64,000 nt of DNA from Sipunculus nudus (taxonomy: Eukaryota > Annelida > Sipuncula > Golfingiida > Sipunculidae). The stretch spans positions 30,195,558-30,259,557 of the forward strand of contig CM049310.1 of NCBI GenBank assembly GCA_026874595.1, read 5' to 3'. A model generated the notes under the pieces. The model worked only from the letters and a program-made list of their open reading frames with translations, had not been told where the DNA came from and did no database searches. Below are positions 1-9,570 of this stretch, piece by piece (position 1 is the stretch's first letter; each line of letters begins with the position of its first letter). The position numbers and the translations under genes are program-made.

Positions 1-180
1 GCGAATGACCTGAACCGAATCTTGCATACTTCCTTTGTAGGTAAATGACCAGAAAAAAATTAAACTGACTTAGTGTTTATAAAAATAATCCTGAAAATAT
101 TAAACTGAATTATTATATAGGTAAATGACCTGAAAAATATCAAACTGACTTTGTGTATAGGCAAATCACCTGACACATAA
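1..180. repeat. AT-rich minisatellite, left fragment of a ~600-bp higher-order unit
   Basis: Short subunits follow the pattern 'GGTAAATGACCTGAAAAATA' plus 'CAAACTGACTTAGTGTATA', about 45-55 bp each. The block opens with a variant ending 'TCTTGCATACTTCC', which recurs near 7890, 8490 and 9110 and so marks the start of a higher-order unit. It stops abruptly at the poly-C end of the DIRS element. Confidence 0.85.
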
Positions 181-239
181 ACCCCCCCCCCCCCCCCCCA
201 TTCTCTCCCTGTGAATGGTGGTTTTGTTAGTAAACTGAT

Positions 240-390
240 GTGAGCTTTTCTGTATTAATGAGAATTTTCTCTGTTAAAGTTTATACGCCAGAGTAAGCCA
301 ACCGAAAATTTTCCCTTATTGGGCTTATTATCGCCCATCCCGCCTCGTTCCCGTGTATCTAGTTCACACTTCCGCTTCCTGTAATCACAT
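240..390. repeat. DIRS left inverted terminal repeat
   Basis: This is the reverse complement of 5643-5793 with only scattered mismatches over about 150 bp; both contain the stretch encoding GKFSVGLLWRINFNRENSH in opposite orientations. Outside it lies an 18-base C tract (182-199) and a short extension that is copied in the internal complementary region. Confidence 0.93.
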
Positions 391-433
391 TTTTCGAAGG
401 CGGAAGGAAGTGGACTGGGAGGGAGCGATGTTT

Positions 434-548
434 GTAATACAGAAAAGTTCACAACAGTTTACTAACAAAACCACCATTCACAGGGAGGGAATGGGGGGGG
501 GGGTTTATTACGTAAACATAATTGTGAGCTGTTTCTGTATTAATGAGA
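434..548. repeat. DIRS internal complementary region
   Basis: The first part (434-503) is complementary to the left outer end (about 182-246), including the C tract seen here as a G tract. The second part (503-548) is complementary to the right outer end (about 5766-5811). The two ends therefore appear joined, as they would be in a circular intermediate. In DIRS elements this segment is thought to template completion of the termini during replication. Confidence 0.9.
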
Positions 549-608
549 ATAGAACAGATAGACCTTGGGGAGGGGATACCTACCTGTAAGGATGGAACGA
601 GGAGAACC

Positions 609-1850
609 TCAGTGCTGGGATGGCGCAGAAGACGACGTCGTCGGGGGAACAGACGGAGAGGACGATGATGGCCTGGAAAACTGGAGGACTTCACCCGCTG
701 CGATTACAGGGCCCAGGGAGTAAAGGCCCGAAGCCTGGAGCTGAACATCTTTGAGATAAAAGCGGGTGAATGTAGACGGGGACTTCCAGTAGCCCTTCTT
801 GACCAGTTGATTCGGTGAGATCCCTGAGAAATGGCCCAATGATGTAGAAAGAGCTCGAATGTCATGAGCCTTGATGTGAAGGTGCTCTAAGGTTGATGGA
901 GAAGCTGATTCATAGGCGGCGACAATAGTAGCTTTGGGCCACGCACTAATGGTGATAGGGTTAATCTCCTTATTGGAAGTGGTGACTTTTGTTGAAATAA
1001 ACAACTTCTTGCGCCCCCCCCCCCTTAAAAAATGAGTAGCTTTAAGATAATAACGTAACACACGAACCGGGCAATTGGTAGCCCCATAACGGTACTGACC
1101 GTTAGGGAGGGCCGGAACGTGCCAAGCTGACGGAGGATCATGGAAATTTTGGTTCTTTCTATAAAAGTCTGGAGGAAAATGGAGGATGGCAGACGAACCG
1201 TCGGCCGCAATTTGTGTGAATTTCGAATCAGCCACGAGGGCATGAAGCTCAGAGCGGCGCCCAGCAGAGGCAAGAGCGAGGAGGAAAACTGTTTTCCGAG
1301 ACAAATGGAGAAGATGGGCTGAAAGCAGTGGCTCATAAGGGGGTTCCCATAGGTGACGTAAGACGATGTCCAGGCGCCAGGAAGGCGCAACATACCGAGG
1401 ACGAGACGCGCGGGCATGAACCCCCTGGAGAAAATCCAACACCAACGGATGATGAAGGACATGATCATGACCCAGCGGACGGAGCACGGACAGCAGGGCG
1501 GCACAATAGCCACGCAGAGACGGATAGGATAAATTTTTATCCTGCAGTAAGAACACGAAAAAGTCCAAAACCGCCGCAAGCGACGGAGCTAAGGGGGAGA
1601 TTCCACAGGAAGACGCCCACTCGGTGAAGAGACGCCACCGGGAGTCATAGATGCGGTCCGAAGAACGGCGACGGGGAGCCGAGGCAAGGAGAGCAGCCGG
1701 ACTTGAAATGCCCTGATCCTTGAGGTGTCCGATGAGAGCACGCATGCGCATAGAGGGCACGACCGAAATGGGCGACGCGCTCGTGGGAACGACGGGAGAG
1801 CGATCTGGAGCGGTAGAAGAAGCGGTGGCCGAGAGAGATGGGAGCGCCAC
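609..1850 (-). CDS. DIRS tyrosine recombinase (YR)
   Basis: This 413-codon open frame has a tyrosine-recombinase catalytic layout. The first Arg lies in 'SAGRRSELHAL' (residues 195-205, R198/R199), followed by the H-x-x-R box 'KAHDIRAL' (H329, R332), Trp355 in 'GYWKSPST' and the nucleophile Tyr365 in 'FTRFYLKDV'. The N-terminal half carries the helical core-binding region (about 35-160). In DIRS elements this enzyme integrates a circular cDNA without target duplication, which matches the clean insertion site seen here. The start is uncertain because the frame overlaps the end of the RT-RNase H frame. No catalytic residue is missing, in contrast to the broken upstream frames. The tail is Ser/Pro rich. 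Confidence 0.9.
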   Translation of the reverse strand: MALPSLSATASSTAPDRSPVVPTSASPISVVPSMRMRALIGHLKDQGISSPAALLASAPRRRSSDRIYDSRWRLFTEWASSCGISPLAPSLAAVLDFFVFLLQDKNLSYPSLRGYCAALLSVLRPLGHDHVLHHPLVLDFLQGVHARASRPRYVAPSWRLDIVLRHLWEPPYEPLLSAHLLHLSRKTVFLLALASAGRRSELHALVADSKFTQIAADGSSAILHFPPDFYRKNQNFHDPPSAWHVPALPNGQYRYGATNCPVRVLRYYLKATHFLRGGGRKKLFISTKVTTSNKEINPITISAWPKATIVAAYESASPSTLEHLHIKAHDIRALSTSLGHFSGISPNQLVKKGYWKSPSTFTRFYLKDVQLQASGLYSLGPVIAAGEVLQFSRPSSSSPSVPPTTSSSAPSQH

Positions 1851-3752
1851 AGAGGAAACCAGGGAGCCACAGGATGAAACGGTAGGATGAGAAGGAGAGC
1901 CGTCTGGTCCACGCGGGACAAGCAGAGAAGGACACGGCGGATGAGATGAGGCGCCGGAAACGCAAAGAGAAACCCGTTAGACCACATGGACGGCGGGATG
2001 TTGGGGAGACGGTCGCGAGGGTGATGTAGACACGTCGCAGTAGATTCGAGAACGGGGGGGGGGACAGAAAATCGAACAGATCGGAATCCGGCCGCCCCAG
2101 GCGAGCGAAAACACTCCGAACAACCGGGAGCTGAAGGAGCACCGGTGAAGGAGGAGACACATGGCGACAGGAAAGGGCGTCGGCAAGGATGTTCCACATG
2201 CCCGGAAGATGTGACGCACGAACCGAGGCCCGGAGAGAGATGCATAGATCGAACAAAAGGTAGGTCTCCTGCATCAGAGAGGGAGACCGAGTACCGCCCT
2301 GCCTGTTGATATATGCCACAACCGTGGTGTTGTTGGTCTGGACGAGAATGTGACGGCCGATCAAGCGGGGGGACCAGCGGGAGATCACGCTACGGACGGC
2401 ATGCAGTTCCAGGATATTGATATGAAGCAGAAGTTCCGAGGGGGACCATATCCCCGAGGCGCGAAGATCGGCCAGATGGGCCCCCCAACGGAGGAGAGAC
2501 GCTTCGGTATAAATTGTGCAATCGACATCCTGAGAAAAGGGAACGCCCCGCAGGAGAAAGGAAAGGTCCAGCCAGGGACGAAGGGACCTCCACGTGAGCC
2601 GAAACGGGAGGACCGTAGGACAAACCGATGTTAAACGGAGAAGGCCGTGATGGCGCAGGAGATACTGAATCGGACGTAGGAACAGTCAGCCGAATGGGAT
2701 AAAAGACGCGGCCCAGTTGAGAGTGCCGTGCAGAGAAGCCGCTGTCCAAGAGTCGACACGGCGCAGCGCGAGAAAGGAACGAAGCTGCTGGCGGAGTTTG
2801 AGAGCAAAATCACGCGGGAGAGACGCTGTGCCGGACGCAAAATTGAGCGTGACACCCAGAAATTGCAGCGACTGGGTGGGAGTGAGAAGGGATTTCTCCG
2901 CATTGACGAAAAAGCCAAGGTTCTGAAGTAAGGCGAGAACCCTGGAGCGATGAGACAGTAATAGGGAGCGATCGGCTGCATGGACAAGCCAATCGTCCAG
3001 ATAAGGGAGCACAGAAATGCCCTGTGATCGGAGATAACCCGTGACCGTGTGAACAAGAATGGTAAAAATCCAGGGGGCCACATTGATCCCGAACGGGAGG
3101 GCCCGGAATTGAAAAACGCGGTTCTGATATGTGAAGCGAAGAAACGGTTGAGAAGAGGGATGGATTGGAACGTGAAAATAGGCATCTGTAAGGTCTATTT
3201 TGAACGCCCAATCCATCCGACGAACAATGGGAGAACAGCATGGATATTGAACATTCGAAACGGGGGCGGTCGGATGAACAAATTTAGGCGCTTTAGGTCT
3301 ATGATGGGGCGCCACCGCCCGTGCGGCTTGGGAACAAGAAAAAGGCGGGAGTAAAACCCCATGGTGGACGGGGAAACCTCGATCATAGATTGAATCGCCT
3401 CTTCCAAAGCAAGGCGCTTGACGGGATCAGACGGAGGCGGAGTGTAGAACGGGTGCAGGGTGACGGGAGGTGCGTGCAAAAACGTAAGACGGAACCCGAA
3501 CTTTATGGTGCTGAGAACTAACCGATGTGAGGTGATGCCCGCCCAAGCGGGAAAATGGGCGCTGAGACGAGCACCGACCGGAACGAATGAGTCATTTCTT
3601 GGTCGAACCTCACTTAGAGGAACGACCACGAAAAGGCTGGGAACGGCTGTTATGGCAGGAAGGAGGTCGCGGGACGCGGTAGGATGGCCGAGGCACAAGA
3701 GAGGCAGAGTGGAGGCGGGCCTGATGATCCGAGCGCTCCAAGGCGCGGTCAA
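1645..3752 (-). pseudogene. DIRS reverse transcriptase-RNase H, broken
   Basis: The RT N-terminal part (about 3225-3752) has 'GFYSRLFLVPKPHGRWRP' and 'IIDLKRLNLFI'. The RT core continues in another frame with 'MDWAFKIDLTDAYFHVPIHP', 'ALPFGINVAPW' and the catalytic 'VLPYLDDWLVHA', the YxDD box with the Trp typical of DIRS. RNase H follows with 'TIYTEASLLRWGAHL', 'ILELHAV', 'VQTNNTTVVAYINRQGG' and 'LADALS'. Lesions seen are a one-base frameshift near 3230, an in-frame TGA at 2686-2688, and a frame change at the G/C run near 2054-2063. Two RNase H acidic positions also differ from the family (Asp to Glu in YTEAS, Asp to Asn in TNN). No methyltransferase domain was recognised. The protein is most likely inactive. 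Confidence 0.88.
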
Positions 3753-5517
3753 AAAGAGGCCTTAAGTGGCCACCAAACAGAAGGGAGCCGGTGAAAGGTT
3801 GAGAATAAAGCTCAGTCAACTCCACTTGGGTAAGTTCCGGCTTCAAGTGCTTTAAGGACTGAAGGCAAGCCATGCAGCGTAACAAGATACAATTTTCAAC
3901 AAGTCGCCAGACAACCTGTTGCAACTCAGCACAGGTATGGGCAGAAGCCTGCCAGATGTCATTAAGCTGCGCGAGTCAGGAGAGACGGCGAGCAGGCTAG
4001 TAACGGCCTGCAAGTCGTTGACCATACCGGCTGCCTGCCGGCCGAGCCCCTCCAGATCCGACAGATGACGATCGGAAAACTGGACAGACGAAGGAAACAA
4101 GGATTTATCGTCCACGAACGGCTGTTCAAGGCCGGACTCAAGACGCATCGGAGCAGACAGAATATCCGGATGATCAGGAAAGGGCATCAGTCGATCAAAG
4201 CAGGTACCGCAGTACCCACGGGAATTCCATTGGGTACTGGGGGACCAGGGTTTAACAGAACCCGGCGAAAGCGGGGCCCCAGTATTAGTAGATCGAGACC
4301 CCGAGACCACAGCGTGGTGCTCACGTAAGAGATCCACCGTGTGATCGGTAAACTCCATACACACGGCGGGCGCAGAGGAACGCGATTGAAGGGCGGCAGG
4401 ATTCAAATAAGAACCAGCCACCGACGCCGTGGAAGACCGAGGCTGTAACCTACGGAACTTGGACCACTAGGGTGGGCCTCCTGCGTGGAGGTAGCCACTA
4501 GGTCCAGAAGCTCAGATTTGCGTGTACGCCAAGCCTGGCGTTGCAGCGTGATCTCCGACCACTGATCTTGCGCCAGGGCGGGATCGGCAGGATTAGAAGA
4601 CGGGGACGCTGGAGAACCCCGGGAAGGGGGATCCAGAGAGACCCACGGAGCCAGAACGACCTGAGGCTGAAAAAAGGAAGCCGAGGACCGGTCAGCATAG
4701 ACCACCCGGGAAGACACAGGAACCGGAGCCGCAGGCAGCACAGCAGACGGGAACTGAAAGAAAGAGCTGGCCGGCCGGTCAGGAAAGGCCGAACGGACCA
4801 CCGGAGCAGTGGGAGTAACCGGAGGCGAGGCCTGCCGCAAGGAAATGGAGGCAGGAGAGACAGACGCACTTACCTGCACACCAGGAAGGCCAGAGCGAAC
4901 CAGCGGGATGGCCCCGGCCGGCCCAGGGGATAAGGAAGGAAGCCGGCGAGGAGCCGGGGGCAAAGACAACGGCCGGGGAGAAAGCACCAGGGGAACAGGT
5001 GAGGTCGCCGGGCGGACTGACTCGGGTCTAGATGGATCGTCTAGATCCGACATAAGTGACGAGCAAAACAGAGATAATTTATGTAAGATGGAATAAGCTG
5101 ACGGGCCGTCGGCACGGGAAGCCCTGGGAACCGGGGAAGACTTCCGTTTACGGGTATGGGAAAGTAAGGACTTGCCCGTCGAAACTTCAGGGGAGGAAAC
5201 AGTACCGGTGGTAACGGACGGGGAACTCAACACAGCCGTGTTGCGGTCACCCAGGGTAAGCTCCCCCCCCCCTCCCCCCCGGAGGCAACCACGGGACCAG
5301 ACAAAGGAATCGTGGAAGGGGAACCCCCAACTACTGGGGAATGTGACCAATCGTGAAACAATGCCCACTTGTCTGAAGACCATGTTTCACAGTGGAAACA
5401 GGGATCCGCCGGACCCCGGCAGGAGTCATTGTTCGAACGGCAATGGAAACAAATGGGGTGGGAATCCCAAACCGGGATTAAAGAACCACAAGAAACACAA
5501 TAAGTGGGGTTCTCCAT
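3610..5517 (-). pseudogene. DIRS ORF1 (gag-like), broken
   Basis: The likely start is the ATG at 5517. The N-terminus 'MENPTYCVSCGSLIPV' and following 'CFHCR' and 'CFHC' pairs look like a zinc-binding knuckle. The middle (4403-5383 frame) is Pro/Ser rich and low complexity. The C-terminal part contains 'HLSDLEGLGRQAAGMVNDLQ' and ends near 'FTGSLLFGGHLRPLFDRA' and 'SQPFRGRSSK'. These pieces lie in different frames. One switch falls in the homopolymer at about 5262-5280, and others near 4400-4420 and 3850-3920. DIRS ORF1 is presumed to be a nucleic-acid-binding structural protein. Confidence 0.75.
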
Positions 5518-5642
5518 GGCGGAAAGGGAAAAGAAACACAACGTACAGTTCAGTTGGCAAACTCTACTGTACAAACCCAACAGTGGACGAATCGCGCAGA
5601 GCGAGATCACACGTCCATCATGGCTGACGCCAGAAGAGGAAT

Positions 5643-5793
5643 ATGTGATTACAGGAAGCGGAAGTATGACCTAGATACACGGAAACGAGGCGGGATGGGC
5701 GATAATAGGCCCAATAAGGGAAAATTTTCGGTTGGCTTACTCTGGCGTATAAACTTTAACAGAGAAAATTCTCATTAATACAGAAACAGCTCA
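5643..5793. repeat. DIRS right inverted terminal repeat
   Basis: Partner of 240-390. It is followed by a short right extension ending GTTTACGTAAT before the host repeat resumes with AAAACTTACC. Confidence 0.93.
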
Positions 5794-5811
5794 CAATTAT
5801 GTTTACGTAAT

Positions 5812-6190
5812 AAAACTTACCTTATAGGTAAGTGTCCTGAACAATATCAAACGTACTTATCTAATAAATGACCTTGGAAATATTCGACTGACAGTGTACA
5901 GGTAAATGACCTGAAAAATATTGACTTATTGTAAAAGCAAATGACCTGAAAATATCATACGTACTTACCTTTTAGGCAAATGACCTGAAAATATCAAACT
6001 GACAGTGTATGGATAAAGGACTTGAAAAATATCTAACTTAATTAGTGTACAGGTAAATAATAAGAAAAATATAACAGACTTATTGTATAAGGAAATGACT
6101 TGAAAATATCAAACTGACTTAGCTTATGGGTTAATGACCTGAACAATATCAAACGTACTTACCTTATGGGTAAATGACCAGAAAAATATC
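5812..6190. repeat. Minisatellite, middle fragment of the interrupted higher-order unit
   Basis: The same ~50-bp subunits resume directly after the DIRS element and continue to the TA at 6191. Adding 1-180 and this block gives about 560 bp, close to one intact higher-order unit (595 and 626 bp between unit starts downstream). Confidence 0.85.
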
Positions 6191-6192
6191 TA

Positions 6193-7853
6193 CCGTAAAA
6201 AACTCGCATATAAGTCGAGTATGAATTTTCAGGGTAAATATCAGGTAAAATTTTTCAAGCCATTCTGGAGGTCAGAACAGGTCTGAAGCAGCATACATGA
6301 CCATCGAGAGTAGTGTCACAGGCCACTGGGGAAAGGTGAATTGTATGACCGGCCACTTGTTTTTGACATTCATACCACTCCAATTTTTTTTAACTGTAAA
6401 AATGTCATTTGTTTTGTTGTGCAATCTATTTAAAAGTGATTGGGCATCATAAAGACTCTTAGATTAATAAATATAACAGGTCGATACTTAAAGTATTTTG
6501 CAGAAATGAAGATCGTCCGACACCCAGAATCGGCAGGTGCGCGATAATAGAACAGCCAAAGATTTCTCACACTTTCCGTCATTGCTCATTTATTTTAAAC
6601 TTCTAATAATTGTTTGTGTCAGATATCAATAAAAACATGACTATTTAAGCGTGTTACTAAATCAGGATTGTCGCGGACTTCTCTACATTTATATAATCTA
6701 AATTGAAAAGAACGCGCGACCAAGCGAGTCGCCTGAAAAGGCCACGTGACAGTGTAAGCTGTCCTCAGCTTAGTCATATCCGTGGATCTAGGGCAGGAAT
6801 TTTATTATCAGAGATTTTTATTATACATACTGAGAAAACACAAGGCCGTAAACGACAGTTTTATTCAAGTTTAATTAACTCCGGTCTTCCTTGCCTCCAC
6901 AGACGGACGCACTAATGAACAATTACATGCGATATAACTGCATATATGCAGCGTAGGTATCCAGCATAGCGAACCGCAGAGTGAGCACGGAAGCCAGGGC
7001 AACTCGTGGACAACGAGTCAGCCGTTCTTTGATCGAACTCCGTTTTCCTATCTTTTTGATGAAAGTTTTCGTGAATGAATCATATATTTCTGTGGAGTAC
7101 TAATTTTGACCAAGTCTTGCAGGTTTTGTGTTCGTTTGTTCATAGCGATATCGATGTCAGGTTAAACTTCGGTCCATTTTTTACCCGAGCTTTGCTCAGG
7201 GCCGCAGTCATTCACTACGATTTGGGGTGATTTTTTAGTAGGAACTTCCGAACGGGGTGATAATTCCCCCCCCCCCCCCCCCCCCGTGCAAGTACACAGG
7301 TGAACAGCGTGACTTAGTTTTGGGCTTTTACCGTTTACATGTTTGCAAACTGACGCAAGCACCAAATATTGTTGTGAGGAAATACTGTAACATAATTTGA
7401 TGTCAAATACACAGGGGCCGATGCCCTGGATAAAATCCCAACTTACGCAATACCCGTGCCTCTTGCACTCGTACTTAATCGCCCGTGAATGAAGCTCATT
7501 GTAGCTAGACGCGGGTCATTTCCTGGTTGTCATCAACCATGTAAATTGCAAACATTTTGTAATACTGCATTATTCAAATGAAAGAACAGCGTAAATGGTC
7601 AAAATTTGAAAAAAAAAATATTCGGAAACCTTATTAGACTGCATTTTTGGACCGAAAGGGGGACTTGTGTACCTGACTTCACCGGAAACGGATATCTAGT
7701 TGTCGATCAGTTAAGACATTCAGGCCGGCAGTTTGACTAAGTTCGTGCAAAATTTTGCCTCTCAGGCTTAGACCCGCACATAAGTCGACTCCCCTTTCTT
7801 GGATTAATTTTTTGGGAACAAATTTATCGACGTATATGCGGTTTTTTTTACGG
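6193..7853. mobile_element. Non-autonomous TA-flanked DNA transposon
   Basis: The left end starts CCGTAAAAAACTCGCATATA. The right end, read on the minus strand, starts CCGTAAAAAAAACCGCATAT, giving imperfect terminal inverted repeats of about 25 bp. TA dinucleotides flank both ends (6191-6192 and 7854-7855). Removing the element restores 'GAAAAATATCTAAATGACTT', which agrees with the host repeat at about 8443. A TA target suggests the Tc1/mariner/pogo superfamily, but no transposase was found in about 1.66 kb. The inside carries only short ORFs and a C tract at about 7267-7285. Confidence 0.8.
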
Positions 7854-7855
7854 TA

Positions 7856-9570
7856 AATGACTTCTTGTAAAGGCAAATGACCTGAAAAATATCTTGCATA
7901 CTTCCCTTGTAGGTAAATGACAAGACAAAAATCAAACTGACTCAGTGTATAAGAAAATAATCCGGAAAATTTTAAACTGAATTATTGTAAAGGTAAAAAA
8001 CCTGAAAAATATCAAACTTAGTGTATAGGCAAATCACCTGAAACATAAAACTTACCTTATAGGTTAATGACTTGGACAATATCAAATTTAGTTACCTTAT
8101 AAATGACCTGAGGAAAATATTCGACTGACAGTGTACAGGTAAATGACCTGAAATAGATTGATTATTGTATTGATAAATGAGCAGAAAAATATTTTACAAT
8201 AACCTGAAAAGTATCAAACTGACTTACTGTATAGATAAATAACCAGAAATATGTCAAACTATCATAGTGTAAGAGTAAATTATTTGAAAAATATCAAACA
8301 TATCAAAATATCAAATGACCTTATAAATATCACACAGACTTATTGTGTAAGCAAATGACATGAAATATATCACAGTGAAATTGGAAAGGTGACTGAACTG
8401 AAAAATCTCATACGTACTTACCTTATAGGTAATTGACCAGAAAAATATCAAAATGACTTCGTGTTAAGGCAAATGACCTGAAAAATATCTTGCATACTTC
8501 CATTATAGGTAAATGACCAGAAAAAAAAAACTGATTTAGTGTATAAGAAAATAATCCGGAAAATATTAAACTGAATTATTTTATAGGTTAATGACCTGAA
8601 AAATATTAAACTGACTTAGTGTATAGGCAAATCACCTGAAACATAAAACTTACCTTATAGGTAAATGACCTGAACAATATCTAATGTACTGATCTCATAA
8701 ATGACCTTGGAAATATTCGACTGACAGTGTACAGGTAAATGACCTGAAAAATATTAATTTATTGTAAAAGTAAATAACCTGAAAATATCATACGTACTTA
8801 CCTTATAGATAATTGATCTGCACAATATCAAACGTACTTTTCTTATATATGACCTGAGAAATATTAGACTGACAGTATAAATGACCTGAAATATATTGAC
8901 TTATTGTATAGATAAATGAGCAGAAAAATATTATACAACGACCTGAAAAGTATCAAACTGACTTATTGTATAGATAAATGACCAGAAAAATGTCAAACTG
9001 ACTTAACTTATGGGTTAATGACCTGAAAAATTTCCAACGTACTTACATTATAGGTAAATGACCAATAAAATATCAAAATAAGCCATTGTAAAGGCAAATG
9101 ACCTGAAAAATATCTTGCATACCCTTATAGGTAAATGACCAGAAAAATATCAAACTGACTTAGTGTATGAGAAAATAATCCTGAAAATATTAAACTGAAT
9201 TATTGTAAAGGTAAATGACCTGAAAACTATCAAACTGACTTAGTGTATAGGCAAATGACCTGACATAAAATTTAACCTTAAAGGTAAATGACTTGAAAAA
9301 TATCAAACTGACTTATGGTGTTGATAAATGATCTGAAAAATATCAAACTGACTTACCTGGTGGGTAAATGACCTGAAAAATATCAACGTGTTTACCTTAA
9401 AGGCAAATGACCTGAAATATATCAAATTGACTTACCTTATTGGTAAATGACCAGAAAGATGTCAATCTGACTTAGTGTATAGGTGTGCGACCTGAAAAAT
9501 ATCGAACAGACTTATTGTACAAGTAAATGACCTGAAAAATATCAAACAAACTTATCATGTGGTGAATGAC
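7856..9570. repeat. Minisatellite array with ~600-bp higher-order units
   Basis: Higher-order units start near 7873, 8468 and 9094, each with the 'AATATCTTGCATAC' variant. Within each unit the ordered series of subunit variants is repeated (the GAAACATAAAACTTACC variant, then the ATTCGACTGACAGTGTACAG variant, and so on). This shows amplification of multi-subunit blocks, not single subunits. The last part (9290-9560) is a more regular run of simple subunits before the array fades out. Confidence 0.85.

Larger units (their letters stand above)
181..5811 (-). mobile_element. DIRS-type tyrosine-recombinase retrotransposon
   Basis: All element ORFs read on the minus strand in the order gag-like, RT-RNase H, tyrosine recombinase. 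The ends are inverted repeats (240-390 and 5643-5793). An internal complementary region (434-548) matches the reverse complement of the two outer ends joined together, which is the diagnostic DIRS layout. There is no target-site duplication. The flanks read ACATAAA on the left and AAAACTTACC on the right, and undisturbed copies of the host repeat at about 8048 and 8641 read ACATAAAACTTACC. The insertion therefore happened within the A-run, as expected for a recombinase that joins a circular DNA. The gag and RT reading frames are broken, but the recombinase frame is open. The exact end base is uncertain by a few A residues. Confidence 0.93.

Noticed and set aside
1025-1579. 184-codon minus-strand frame inside the recombinase gene
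   Set aside because: Alternative frame of the YR gene; carries no recombinase motif.
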